Source: an uncultured Clostridia bacterium
GTDB lineage: Bacteria; Bacillota; Clostridia; Oscillospirales; Acutalibacteraceae
Reading direction: 5' to 3'
DNA length: 64,000 nucleotides
NCBI GenBank assembly: GCA_937920235.1
Contig: CALGUK010000033.1
Coordinates: forward strand, 62,001 to 126,000
Shown: positions 52,614 through 60,723 of the stretch, in pieces
How the letters are laid out: the number at the start of each line of letters is the position of its first letter
Numbering within the stretch: the stretch's first letter is position 1
Program-made: the position numbers and the translations under genes
The notes under the pieces: generated by a model
Database searches by the model: none
What the model was told of the DNA's origin: nothing
Seen by the model: the letters and a program-made list of their open reading frames with translations, nothing else

Positions 52614-53822
52614 TTAAAGAGAGTTTACGATATCTCTTGTGTCTCTTGCAATAGCAAGCTCTTCGTTTGTGGGAAGAACATAAACCTTAACTTTCGAGTC
52701 AGCCGTTGAGAGTTCGCCCTCTTTGCCCTTAACGAGAGTGCGACCTATTTCGTTGTCAATTTTAACTCCGAGGTATGTCAGTTCGTTGCAGATCTGGTCA
52801 CGGAGATCATCGGCGTTTTCACCGATACCGCCTGTAAATACGATAGCGTCAATTCCATCCATAGCAGCTGTAAATGCACCAATGTATTTTTTGATTTCAT
52901 AAGCAAGAATGTTTCTTGCAAGTGCACATTGCTCATTTCCTTCTGCGGCAGCAGCTTTAACATCGCGGTCATCTGATGAAAGACCGGAAACGCCGAGAAT
53001 ACCGGATTTTTTGTTGAGGAGAGTATCCATTTCCTTAACAGAAAGATTCTCTTTTTCCATAAGGAAGAGAACAACTGACGGGTCAATAGAACCGCAACGA
53101 GTTCCCATTTCAAGTCCGTCAAGAGGAGTAAGACCCATTGTTGTATCAATAACCTTACCGTTCTTAACTGCTGTAATTGATGAGCCGTTTCCGAGGTGAC
53201 AAGTAACGATCTTGAGGTCTTTAATGTCTTTACCCATTACTTCAGCACATCTTGCACTTACAAACTTATGGGACGTTCCGTGAAAGCCGTAACGGCGGAT
53301 TGCATATTTTTCAGTATATTCATAAGGAATCGGGAATGTGTATGCTTCAGCAGGCATTGTGCTGTGGAATGCGTTATCAAACACAGCAACCTGAGGAACA
53401 TTTTTGCCGAAAAGCTCAATACTTGCATTCATACCCATAATATTTGCAGGGTTGTGAAGCGGAGCAAGGTCGTTGAGACTTGCTATACCGGCTATAACCT
53501 CATCGTCAACAAGAACACTCTTATTGAAAAGTGAACCGCCCTGAACAACGCGGTGACCTACAGCAGCAATTTCGCTGATATCATCAAGAACTTTGTATTC
53601 ACCCTCGGTAAGAGCATATTTAACTGCGGCAAAAGCTTGAGTATGATTGCTCATCGGTGTGTTATACTCGATTTTCTGTCCATCGGGTGTTTTAAAGCTG
53701 ATACAAGCTTCGGGGGTACCGACTCTTTCGCAAATACCCTTTGCGATAACACTTTCGTCAGTCATATCAATAAGTTGATATTTGAGTGAAGAACTGCCTG
53801 CATTGATAACAAGAATTTTCAT
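52614..53822 (-). CDS. ackA: Acetate kinase
   Basis: Protein of 402 residues. ILVINAGSSSLKYQL at the start, RRYGFHGTSHKFVS, THLGNGSSITAV-like CHLGNGSSITAVKNG, MGLTPLDGLEMGTRCGSIDP and FTGGIGENADDLR are the family motifs. It makes ATP from acetyl phosphate in acetogenic or fermentative metabolism. It is a single-gene unit; the phosphotransacetylase gene is not adjacent. A good promoter lies upstream. Confidence 0.97.
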   Translation of the reverse strand: MKILVINAGSSSLKYQLIDMTDESVIAKGICERVGTPEACISFKTPDGQKIEYNTPMSNHTQAFAAVKYALTEGEYKVLDDISEIAAVGHRVVQGGSLFNKSVLVDDEVIAGIASLNDLAPLHNPANIMGMNASIELFGKNVPQVAVFDNAFHSTMPAEAYTFPIPYEYTEKYAIRRYGFHGTSHKFVSARCAEVMGKDIKDLKIVTCHLGNGSSITAVKNGKVIDTTMGLTPLDGLEMGTRCGSIDPSVVLFLMEKENLSVKEMDTLLNKKSGILGVSGLSSDDRDVKAAAAEGNEQCALARNILAYEIKKYIGAFTAAMDGIDAIVFTGGIGENADDLRDQICNELTYLGVKIDNEIGRTLVKGKEGELSTADSKVKVYVLPTNEELAIARDTRDIVNSL

Positions 53823-53873
53823 TTTAACATCTCCGTTTTCAAATTTTTCTTGAAGTAATTTTAATCCTGTATT

Positions 53874-53902
53874 ATTATATACTTATATTTATACAATTTC
53901 AA
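53874..53902 (-). promoter_or_regulatory. Promoter of ackA
   Basis: On the minus strand TTGAAA (53902-53897) and TATAAT (53879-53874) with a 17-bp spacer, about 50 bp before the ackA start. Confidence 0.7.
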
Positions 53903-53940
53903 GTTTTCTTTTACCAATATTTTCAAAATGAGGATAAAAT

Positions 53941-55116
53941 ATGTCTTTAATAGGTATTGTTTGTGAATTTAATCCGTTTCATAACGGCCATAAGTATTTG
54001 ATTGACTCCGTAAAACAGGAAAATGATACGGTTATCTGTGTTATGAGCGGAAATTATGTTCAGCGTGGAGAACCGTCTGTTTTCCCGAAAGAAGTGCGTG
54101 TTGAGGCTGCATTAAAAAACGGAGCGGATATGGTTGTTGAACTGCCTTTTGTATATGCAAGTGCATCTGCTGAGGTTTTTGCCGAAAATGCCGTCAGAAT
54201 ACTTGTTTCTTTGGGATGTAACAAAATAGCATTCGGAACAGAAAGTGCCGGTATTGAGGAATTGGTCTTTTTGGCTGATCTTTTTACAACAAAAGAGTTT
54301 AATCAAAAAACAGAAAAATACCTTAAAACAGGATGCAACTATCCCGTTGCTCGGCAGAAGGCCATTGATGAGTTCAATATCTCATCGGATATATCGACTC
54401 CGAATAATATTCTCGCTCTTGAATACATAAAAGCTTTAAAAAAAATCGGAGCAGATACCGAACCTGTTGCTGTTTCAAGAACAGGTGCAGGATATAACGA
54501 TAATTGTGCTTATGATGAATTTGCCTCGGCAACGTTTATCCGTAATCTTATTTATAACAACGAGAGCTTCCGTAAATATGTTCCTGAAAATATATATGAT
54601 TTATATACCGATAATTTATCATCGGATAATTTCTTATCTGCAGAAAAATATAATATTATTCTGCAATCCCTGCTCAGAACAGCAACATATGAGTCAGGAA
54701 AAGAAATTGCTAATATGAGTGAAGGCCTGGAAAACAGAATCGATAATGCTGTCAGAAATTCCATACATCTTAACGATATTTATGATATGGCAAAATCAAA
54801 AAGATATACGCATTCAAGAATCAGAAGAGCAGTTTTGTGCAGAGCCTTAGGTGTTACAAAGGAAGTCGTTTCCGCACCTGTGCCTTATATAAGATTGTTG
54901 GGATTCAAAAATGATTTTTCTTCACAGATCGGTAAAATTGTATGTCATAGCGATTTGCCGTTAATAGTCAGATTTTCTGATATTAAAAATATCGGTAATA
55001 ATATGGCTGATAAGGTTTTTACTTATGAGTGTATTTCATCAGATATATATAATTTATCGCTGAACAAATCTCGAAACTCCACAAGTGAAAAAACCTTTTC
55101 TCCGATAAAAAGATAA
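53941..55116 (+). CDS. tmcAL: tRNA(Met) cytidine acetate ligase TmcAL (YlbM)
   Basis: Protein of 391 residues. MSLIGIVCEFNPFHNGHKYLI contains the H-x-G-H nucleotidyltransferase motif; VMSGNYVQRGEPSVFPKEVRVEAAL and FGTESAG follow, and SRTGAGYND. In Firmicutes the enzyme activates acetate with ATP and transfers it to cytidine 34 of elongator tRNA-Met (ac4C). The divergent neighbour is acetate kinase, and they share the 118-bp intergenic region. Confidence 0.94.
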   Translation: MSLIGIVCEFNPFHNGHKYLIDSVKQENDTVICVMSGNYVQRGEPSVFPKEVRVEAALKNGADMVVELPFVYASASAEVFAENAVRILVSLGCNKIAFGTESAGIEELVFLADLFTTKEFNQKTEKYLKTGCNYPVARQKAIDEFNISSDISTPNNILALEYIKALKKIGADTEPVAVSRTGAGYNDNCAYDEFASATFIRNLIYNNESFRKYVPENIYDLYTDNLSSDNFLSAEKYNIILQSLLRTATYESGKEIANMSEGLENRIDNAVRNSIHLNDIYDMAKSKRYTHSRIRRAVLCRALGVTKEVVSAPVPYIRLLGFKNDFSSQIGKIVCHSDLPLIVRFSDIKNIGNNMADKVFTYECISSDIYNLSLNKSRNSTSEKTFSPIKR

Positions 55117-55153
55117 TTATTTCAAAATAATGCAAGAAATCCTGCAAAAAGTG

Positions 55154-55183
55154 TTGCAATGACATTTAAAAGTATAGTATAAT
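55154..55183 (+). promoter_or_regulatory. Promoter of the RpiR-type regulator gene
   Basis: TTGCAA (55154-55159) and TATAAT (55178-55183), spacer 18 bp, 31 bp before the GTG start. Confidence 0.6.
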
Positions 55184-55214
55184 AGTTTGGCTAATTTTAT
55201 ATGGAGATGTTGAC

Positions 55215-56090
55215 GTGAAATCGTTTATACTTTCAAAAATTGATCTTGATAAAAAAAGATTATCTAAAGGGCACAGAAAACTTGCTGAATATATATCTAC
55301 AAATTACGACAAAGCTGCTTTTTTGACAGCGTCCAAACTTGGAGAAACTGTAGGTGTCAGCGAATCAACCGTTGTCCGATTTGCGACGGAGCTTGGATTT
55401 AAAGGTTATCCGGAGCTTCAGAAAGAGCTTCAGCAAATGATAAAATCAAAGCTTACTTCTGTTCAGAGAATGGAAGTTTCAAGCAGTCTGATAGGGGAGA
55501 ACAATGAGATTAAAAAGGTTCTCAACGGCGATATCGAGCTTATCCGTGATACTTTGGAGAATGTAAGTCATTCTGAATTCAAAAAAGCAGTTGAAACAAT
55601 AAATAAAGCCAGAAAGATATATATTCTCGGTGTGAGAAGCTCTGCACCTCTTGCAAGCTTTTTATATTTTTATCTCAATCCTGTTTTTGAAAATGTTGTT
55701 CTTGTTGATACCTCCAGCGGAAGCGAAATGTTTGAAAAAATGTTCAGAATAAATGAGAATGATGTTTGTGTTGCAATCAGTTTCCCGAGATACTCACAGC
55801 AGACAATAAACGCACTCAGATTTATTTTTGACAGAGGAGCAAGTATTATCGCAATTACCGATTCAGAGGATTCTCCTATTGCAAAATTTGCTGAAACTCT
55901 TCTTGTTGCAAAGAGTGATATGGTTTCAGTTGTCGATTCTCTTGTGGCACCGTTAAGTCTGATTAACGCTCTCATTGTTTCTCTGACTTTCAGTCGCAGA
56001 GATGAGGTATATAATAATTTTAACGAACTTGAAAACATCTGGGACGAATATCAGGTTTATGATAAGTCAAGCGGAGACGAAAATGAATAA
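55215..56090 (+). CDS. MurR/RpiR-family transcriptional regulator
   Basis: Protein of 291 residues from GTG 55215. N-terminal RpiR helix-turn-helix (KGHRKLAEYISTNYDKAAFLTASKLGETVGVSESTVVRFATELGF, recognised in parts such as VGVSESTVVRFATELGF) and a C-terminal SIS sugar-phosphate-binding domain (IYILGVRSSAPLASFLYF, VAISFPRYSQQT, IAITDSEDSPIAKFA). Effector probably a phosphosugar. No sugar genes are adjacent; it overlaps the flavoprotein gene by eight bases, so its targets may lie elsewhere. Confidence 0.92.
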   Translation: MKSFILSKIDLDKKRLSKGHRKLAEYISTNYDKAAFLTASKLGETVGVSESTVVRFATELGFKGYPELQKELQQMIKSKLTSVQRMEVSSSLIGENNEIKKVLNGDIELIRDTLENVSHSEFKKAVETINKARKIYILGVRSSAPLASFLYFYLNPVFENVVLVDTSSGSEMFEKMFRINENDVCVAISFPRYSQQTINALRFIFDRGASIIAITDSEDSPIAKFAETLLVAKSDMVSVVDSLVAPLSLINALIVSLTFSRRDEVYNNFNELENIWDEYQVYDKSSGDENE

Positions 56091-57348
56091 TAGAATAATT
56101 GTTGTAGGTGCAGGTGCAGCAGGAACAATGGCAGCAGGTGTCGCTGCTGAAAACGGAGCAGATGTCCTGTTACTTGAACGAAATGAAAGAATTGCACGCA
56201 AAGTGATGATTACGGGGAAAGGCAGATGTAATGTAACTAATAATGTCATCGATACTCAGGATTTCATTTCAAACATTCCCGGTAACGGAAGGTTTCTTTA
56301 CAGTGCTTTTTCATCATTCAATTCATCCGATGTTATGGACTTCTTTGAAGATTACGGAATCAAACTCAAAGTCGAAAGAGGGAACAGAGTTTTTCCCGTA
56401 AGCGATAAGGCTGTGGATATTGTTGATGCTCTTAATCGTTATATATCCGATTGCGGTGTACTAAGAAAAACAGGACGGGTTGTTAAGCTTTTATCCGAAA
56501 ACGGAATGATAAAGGGCGTCAGAACCGAGGACGGAAGCGAGTATCCTGCAGATTCGGTTATTATTGCTACCGGAGGTTTATCTTATCCGAAAACCGGTTC
56601 AACAGGTGACGGGTATGAGCTTGCAAAAAGTGTCGGTCATACAGTTACTGAACTTAGACCGTCATTGTCAGCTCTTGTATGCAGAGACGGTATCTGTAAC
56701 GAGTGTATGGGTCTGTCATTAAAGAATATCTCAATAAGGATATATGATGCTGTCAGGAAAAAGGAAATATATGAGGATTTTGGTGAAATGATGTTCACAC
56801 ATTTCGGAGTTTCCGGTCCTGTCATACTGTCTGCAAGTGCACATATGAGAAATATGGAAAAGGACAGATATGAAATATATATTGATTTGAAGCCCGCACT
56901 TTCTAATGAAAAACTTGATGCGAGAATATTAAGAGATTTTTCCGATAACAGCAATAAGTCAATTTCAAATGTTCTCGGCTTACTCTTGCCGAAATCTTTG
57001 ATATCGCCTGTATTGCGTCTTGCGAATATAAGGCAGTCGGAAAAAATCAATCAGATTACAAAGGAAAAGCGTAAAAGCCTTATTGATGTAATCAAATCAT
57101 TGAAATTGACAGTTGTCGATTTTAATGATATATCAGAAGCAATCGTGACCTCCGGTGGTATTAAAATCAGCGAAATCAATCCTAAAACAATGGAGAGCAA
57201 AATTTGTTCCGGATTGTATTTTGCAGGTGAGGTAATTGACTGCGACGGATATACGGGCGGATTTAATCTTCAGATTGCTTTTTCAACAGGTCATTTGGCA
57301 GGAATTTCCGCAAGTAATAAATTGAGAGAGGAAAAAAATTATGATTAA
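56083..57348 (+). CDS. HI0933-like FAD-dependent oxidoreductase
   Basis: Protein of 421 residues; ATG 56083 is chosen because it starts the NNRIIVVGAGAAGTMAAG Rossmann motif without a leader, and the upstream frame lies in the regulator gene. Further marks: ITGKGRCNVTNN, GRVFPVSDKA-like residues NRVFPVSDKA, IIATGGLSYPKTGSTGDGY and the end FAGEVIDCDGYTGGFNLQIAFSTG. This is the HI0933/YhiN flavoprotein family, function uncertain. It overlaps cmk by eight bases. Confidence 0.93.
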   Translation: MNNRIIVVGAGAAGTMAAGVAAENGADVLLLERNERIARKVMITGKGRCNVTNNVIDTQDFISNIPGNGRFLYSAFSSFNSSDVMDFFEDYGIKLKVERGNRVFPVSDKAVDIVDALNRYISDCGVLRKTGRVVKLLSENGMIKGVRTEDGSEYPADSVIIATGGLSYPKTGSTGDGYELAKSVGHTVTELRPSLSALVCRDGICNECMGLSLKNISIRIYDAVRKKEIYEDFGEMMFTHFGVSGPVILSASAHMRNMEKDRYEIYIDLKPALSNEKLDARILRDFSDNSNKSISNVLGLLLPKSLISPVLRLANIRQSEKINQITKEKRKSLIDVIKSLKLTVVDFNDISEAIVTSGGIKISEINPKTMESKICSGLYFAGEVIDCDGYTGGFNLQIAFSTGHLAGISASNKLREEKNYD

Positions 57349-58003
57349 TGTGGCAATTGATGGCCCTGCAGGTGCAGGCAAAAGCACTGTTGCACGTGCC
57401 GCGGCAAAGGAACTCGGTTTTATTTATGTTGATACGGGTGCATTATATCGTGCCGTCGGTGTATATTGTCTAAGAAAAAATATTGAGACGACAGACAGAG
57501 AAGCTGTGGGCAGTGTTTTGAGTGAGGTTTCAGTCGAACTTAAATTTATTGATGGAATTCAGCATGTTTTTTTAAACGGTGACGATGTATCTGTTGAAAT
57601 AAGACTACCGGAGGCTTCAATGGCTGCATCAAATGTTTCTGCAATTCCGTCCGTCCGTGAATTTTTGTTTGACCTTCAGCGTGACATTGCATCAAAGAAT
57701 AACTGTATTATGGACGGCAGAGATATCGGAACCGTAGTTTTGCCGAATGCACAGGTGAAAATCTTTTTAACGGCTGATGATGAAGAACGTGCAATGCGCC
57801 GCTTTAATGAGCTTCAGGAAAAGGGAAGTGAAGTGACTTATAACGAGGTTCTCGAAGATTTGAGAGTGCGGGACTATAATGACTCGCACCGAGAAATTGC
57901 CCCGTTGAAGCCTGCTGATGACTCGATAATAATAAACACAACCAATTATACTCTTGAGGAATCAATAAGCAAAATTGTAAACACTATTAAGGAGAAAATG
58001 TGA
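57341..58003 (+). CDS. cmk: Cytidylate kinase
   Basis: Protein of 220 residues. P-loop IDGPAGAGKSTVARAAAKEL, the CMP site VDTGALYRA, MDGRDIGTVVLPNAQVK, and RVRDYNDSHREIAPLKPADD-type sequence RVRDYNDSHREIAPLK. Phosphorylates CMP and dCMP. The cmk-plsC-ispH/S1 order is a conserved Clostridia block. Confidence 0.97.
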   Translation: MINVAIDGPAGAGKSTVARAAAKELGFIYVDTGALYRAVGVYCLRKNIETTDREAVGSVLSEVSVELKFIDGIQHVFLNGDDVSVEIRLPEASMAASNVSAIPSVREFLFDLQRDIASKNNCIMDGRDIGTVVLPNAQVKIFLTADDEERAMRRFNELQEKGSEVTYNEVLEDLRVRDYNDSHREIAPLKPADDSIIINTTNYTLEESISKIVNTIKEKM

Positions 58004-58665
58004 TGTCGGAAAAAAAGTATTTTGATTTCAGCGATTATAAAACCCGTAACGGTTTTAACATATACAGACCTTTATGTAATCTTTGTTGTAAAACAAGAGT
58101 CAAGCTTGTTGTTGAGGGCGAAGAAAATATTGACCGTGATGACGGATTTATCATTGCTGCAAACCACTCTATTATTTATGATCCGGTTTTTATTGCGACT
58201 GCATCAAAAAAAAGACTTATTCACTTTGTAGCAAAGTACGAAGTCTTCAAATATCCTGTAGTAAGATCTGTTCTAAAAAGCTGTAATGCCTTTCCTATCG
58301 TACGCGGTAAGGGTGATATGCAGGCTGTCAATTATGCAAGTGAACTTGTAAAAAAGGGAAAAGCTCTTTGTATCTTTCCTGAGGGTACTCGTTCAAGAGA
58401 CGGATATCCTAAAAAGGCAAAATCCGGTGTTGCTTATATTGCAAGAAATGCAAAGTGCGATGTAGTTCCTGCAGCAATTTGCGTTGAGGAAAGAGGTAAA
58501 TTCGGTTCAAATGTCTATCTGAAATTCGGTGAAGCCATCAGATATGAGGATATGAACTTCACTGAGGACGGAGTCAACAAGGAAAATAAGGAAGTTGCCA
58601 ATATGATAATGGATAGAATTACGCTTCTCTGGAGGGAGTGCAGGAAGAAATGCAAGTCGAAATAA
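58003..58665 (+). CDS. plsC: 1-acyl-sn-glycerol-3-phosphate acyltransferase
   Basis: Protein of 220 residues from ATG 58003 (AAGGAG eight bases upstream; GTG 58000 is less likely). Acyltransferase motifs: AANHSIIYDPVFIA (H-x-x-x-x-D), CNAFPIVRGKGDMQA, and FPEGTRSRDGYPKKAKSG. It makes phosphatidic acid at the membrane. Overlaps cmk by one base and the ispH fusion by 16 bases. Confidence 0.94.
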   Translation: MSEKKYFDFSDYKTRNGFNIYRPLCNLCCKTRVKLVVEGEENIDRDDGFIIAANHSIIYDPVFIATASKKRLIHFVAKYEVFKYPVVRSVLKSCNAFPIVRGKGDMQAVNYASELVKKGKALCIFPEGTRSRDGYPKKAKSGVAYIARNAKCDVVPAAICVEERGKFGSNVYLKFGEAIRYEDMNFTEDGVNKENKEVANMIMDRITLLWRECRKKCKSK

Positions 58666-60638
58666 CTCTTGCTGAAACGGGCGGCTTTTGCTTCGGGGTA
58701 AACAGAGCTGTAAATATGCTTTATGAATTAATCTCAAAAGGAGAAAGCGTCTGTACTTTAGGTCCTATTATACATAACCCTCAGGTTATTTCGGATTTGT
58801 CGGAGCGAGGTGTAACCATTCTCGATAATATTTCTGACAGTGACGGAAAAAAGAAAATTGTCATACGTACTCACGGTGTTGAAAAAGATGTACTTGAATA
58901 TTGTGAGAAAAATAAATTTGACTATATTGATGCAACCTGTCCGTTTGTTAAAAAAATTCATCGAATTGTTGAAAAAAATTCGAGTGCGGATATGCCGCTT
59001 TTAATAGCAGGCGATAAAAAGCATCCCGAAGTCGTCGGAATTAAAAGTTATTGTGTCGGTAACTGTTTTATTTTTAATTCGGAATCAGAACTGGATAACA
59101 TACTGTCAGAACACCATTTTAATCCGGAAAAGCCCTTTATTGTTGTTTCTCAGACAACTTTCAGTACAAAAGAGTGGAAAAAATGTGTAAAAAAAATAAA
59201 TTTACACTATACAAATGCAATTATTTTTGATACAATATGTAGTGCGACCGAAGAAAGACAGGCAGAAGCACTATCTTTATCAAAGAAAAATGATGCAATG
59301 ATAATTATAGGCGGAAGGTCAAGCTCAAATACGGCAAAATTAAAAGCTGTATGCGAACCGAACTGCCCGACTTATTTGATTGAAACGGCGGACGAGCTTT
59401 TGGACATAGCTTTTCCTGATGTTCATTCAATAGGCGTTACTGCGGGTGCTTCAACTCCCGACAGTATTATTAAGGAGGTTCTAAAAACTATGTCCGAGAT
59501 TTTTGAAAACACAAACACAAATAATATGGAGGAGACAGGCTTTGAGCAGATGCTTGAGGAATCACTCAGCAGTATGAGTTCTGATCAGAATGTTGTAGGT
59601 ACTGTTGTCGGATTTACTGCAACTGAAATTCAGGTTGAGGTTGCAGGAAGAAAGCATACGGGCTATGTGTCTTTTGATGAATATAGTGATGATCCGTCAG
59701 CTGACCCTAAAGCAGAACTTAAAATAGGCGATGAAATCAAGCTTCGTATTATGAAGACAAACGATGTTGAAGGCACTATCAAGCTTTCAAAACGTCTTTA
59801 TGATCGCGGTGCTGCTTGGGAGAAAATCGAAGCAGATGATACAGTTCATACAGGTGTTGTTACAGGTGTTGTCGGCGACAATAAAGGTGTTTTTGTTCAG
59901 AGCGGTGCTGTAAAGGTGTTCATTCCCGCTTCACTTGCAAGAACAAGAAAGAGTGATTCACTTGAAAGCCTTGTCAAGACAACTGTTGAGTACAAGATTA
60001 TTGATGTCAACAAGATGAGAAGAAGAGTTGTCGGCTCAATCCGCGACGTTGCTGTAGCTAAGAGAAAAGAAGTTGTTGATGCATTCTGGGCAAATGTTGC
60101 AGAGGGCAATGTTTATTCAGGTACAGTCAGAAATCTTACAAGCTATGGTGCTTTTGTTGATATTGGAGGAGTTGACGGCTTAGTACATATCACAGAGCTC
60201 TCTTGGAAGAGAATTAAGCATCCTTCAGATGTAGTTAAAGTAGGCGACGTTGTTGAAGTTTACATCAAGGAGCTTGACAGAGAGAATAAAAAGATTGCGC
60301 TCGGCTATAAAAAGATTGAAGATAATCCTTGGGAAATTCTCAAGCGTGATTATCCTGTTGACAGCGAAGTTCAGTGTAAAATCGTAAACCTCACATCATT
60401 TGGTGCCTTCGCACAGATTCTTCCAGGTGTTGACGGTCTTATCCATATTTCACAGATTTCACATAAGCATATCAACTCTCCTGCAGAGGTTCTTAAAATC
60501 GGCGATGTTGTTAATGCTAAGATTGTGGAAGCTGACTATGATAAGAAGAGAATCAGTCTTTCTATGAAGGCTCTTATTGATGCTCCTGTTGATGACGCAG
60601 TAGCAGAAGAAACAGTAGAAGCTCCTGTAGAAGAATAA
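58650..60638 (+). CDS. ispH-rpsA: IspH - ribosomal protein S1 fusion
   Basis: Protein of 662 residues from ATG 58650. Residues 1-280 are 4-hydroxy-3-methylbut-2-enyl diphosphate reductase: TGGFCFGVNRAV (Cys ligand), IIHNPQVI, IRTHGV, DATCPFVKKIH (Cys), CSATEERQAEA (Cys) and GVTAGASTPDSIIKEVL; the last step of the MEP pathway. Residues about 310-650 are four S1 RNA-binding domains, for example GTVRNLTSYGAFVDIGGVDGLVHITELSW. This fusion is known in Clostridia. An internal SD (59472-59478) with ATG 59490, in frame, could make S1 alone as well. Confidence 0.95.
   Translation: MQVEITLAETGGFCFGVNRAVNMLYELISKGESVCTLGPIIHNPQVISDLSERGVTILDNISDSDGKKKIVIRTHGVEKDVLEYCEKNKFDYIDATCPFVKKIHRIVEKNSSADMPLLIAGDKKHPEVVGIKSYCVGNCFIFNSESELDNILSEHHFNPEKPFIVVSQTTFSTKEWKKCVKKINLHYTNAIIFDTICSATEERQAEALSLSKKNDAMIIIGGRSSSNTAKLKAVCEPNCPTYLIETADELLDIAFPDVHSIGVTAGASTPDSIIKEVLKTMSEIFENTNTNNMEETGFEQMLEESLSSMSSDQNVVGTVVGFTATEIQVEVAGRKHTGYVSFDEYSDDPSADPKAELKIGDEIKLRIMKTNDVEGTIKLSKRLYDRGAAWEKIEADDTVHTGVVTGVVGDNKGVFVQSGAVKVFIPASLARTRKSDSLESLVKTTVEYKIIDVNKMRRRVVGSIRDVAVAKRKEVVDAFWANVAEGNVYSGTVRNLTSYGAFVDIGGVDGLVHITELSWKRIKHPSDVVKVGDVVEVYIKELDRENKKIALGYKKIEDNPWEILKRDYPVDSEVQCKIVNLTSFGAFAQILPGVDGLIHISQISHKHINSPAEVLKIGDVVNAKIVEADYDKKRISLSMKALIDAPVDDAVAEETVEAPVEE
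59472..59492 (+). promoter_or_regulatory. Internal ribosome binding site and in-frame ATG at the IspH/S1 junction
   Basis: AAGGAGG at 59472-59478 is followed after 11 bases by ATG 59490, codon 281 of the fusion. The residues from there (MSEIFENTNTNNMEETGFEQ) look like the acidic start of a stand-alone S1 protein of 382 residues. A second in-frame ATG is at 59526. Spacing is a little longer than ideal. Confidence 0.5.
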
Positions 60639-60670
60639 TTCTCGGCATTCAGGCCATATTAAAAATTATA

Positions 60671-60709
60671 CAGGTCAGATGATGCCTTTCATCTGACCTG
60701 TTCTGTATT
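60671..60709 (+). terminator. Terminator after ispH-rpsA
   Basis: Perfect 12-bp stem CAGGTCAGATGA / TCATCTGACCTG (60671-60682 and 60689-60700), loop TGCCTT, then TTCTGTATT. Confidence 0.8.
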
Positions 60710-60723
60710 ATGAGGTAAAAATT

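Noticed and set aside
58638..60638. Frameshift or assembly error joining ispH and S1
   Set aside because: The frame is continuous with a sensible linker, and such fusions are known in Clostridia.
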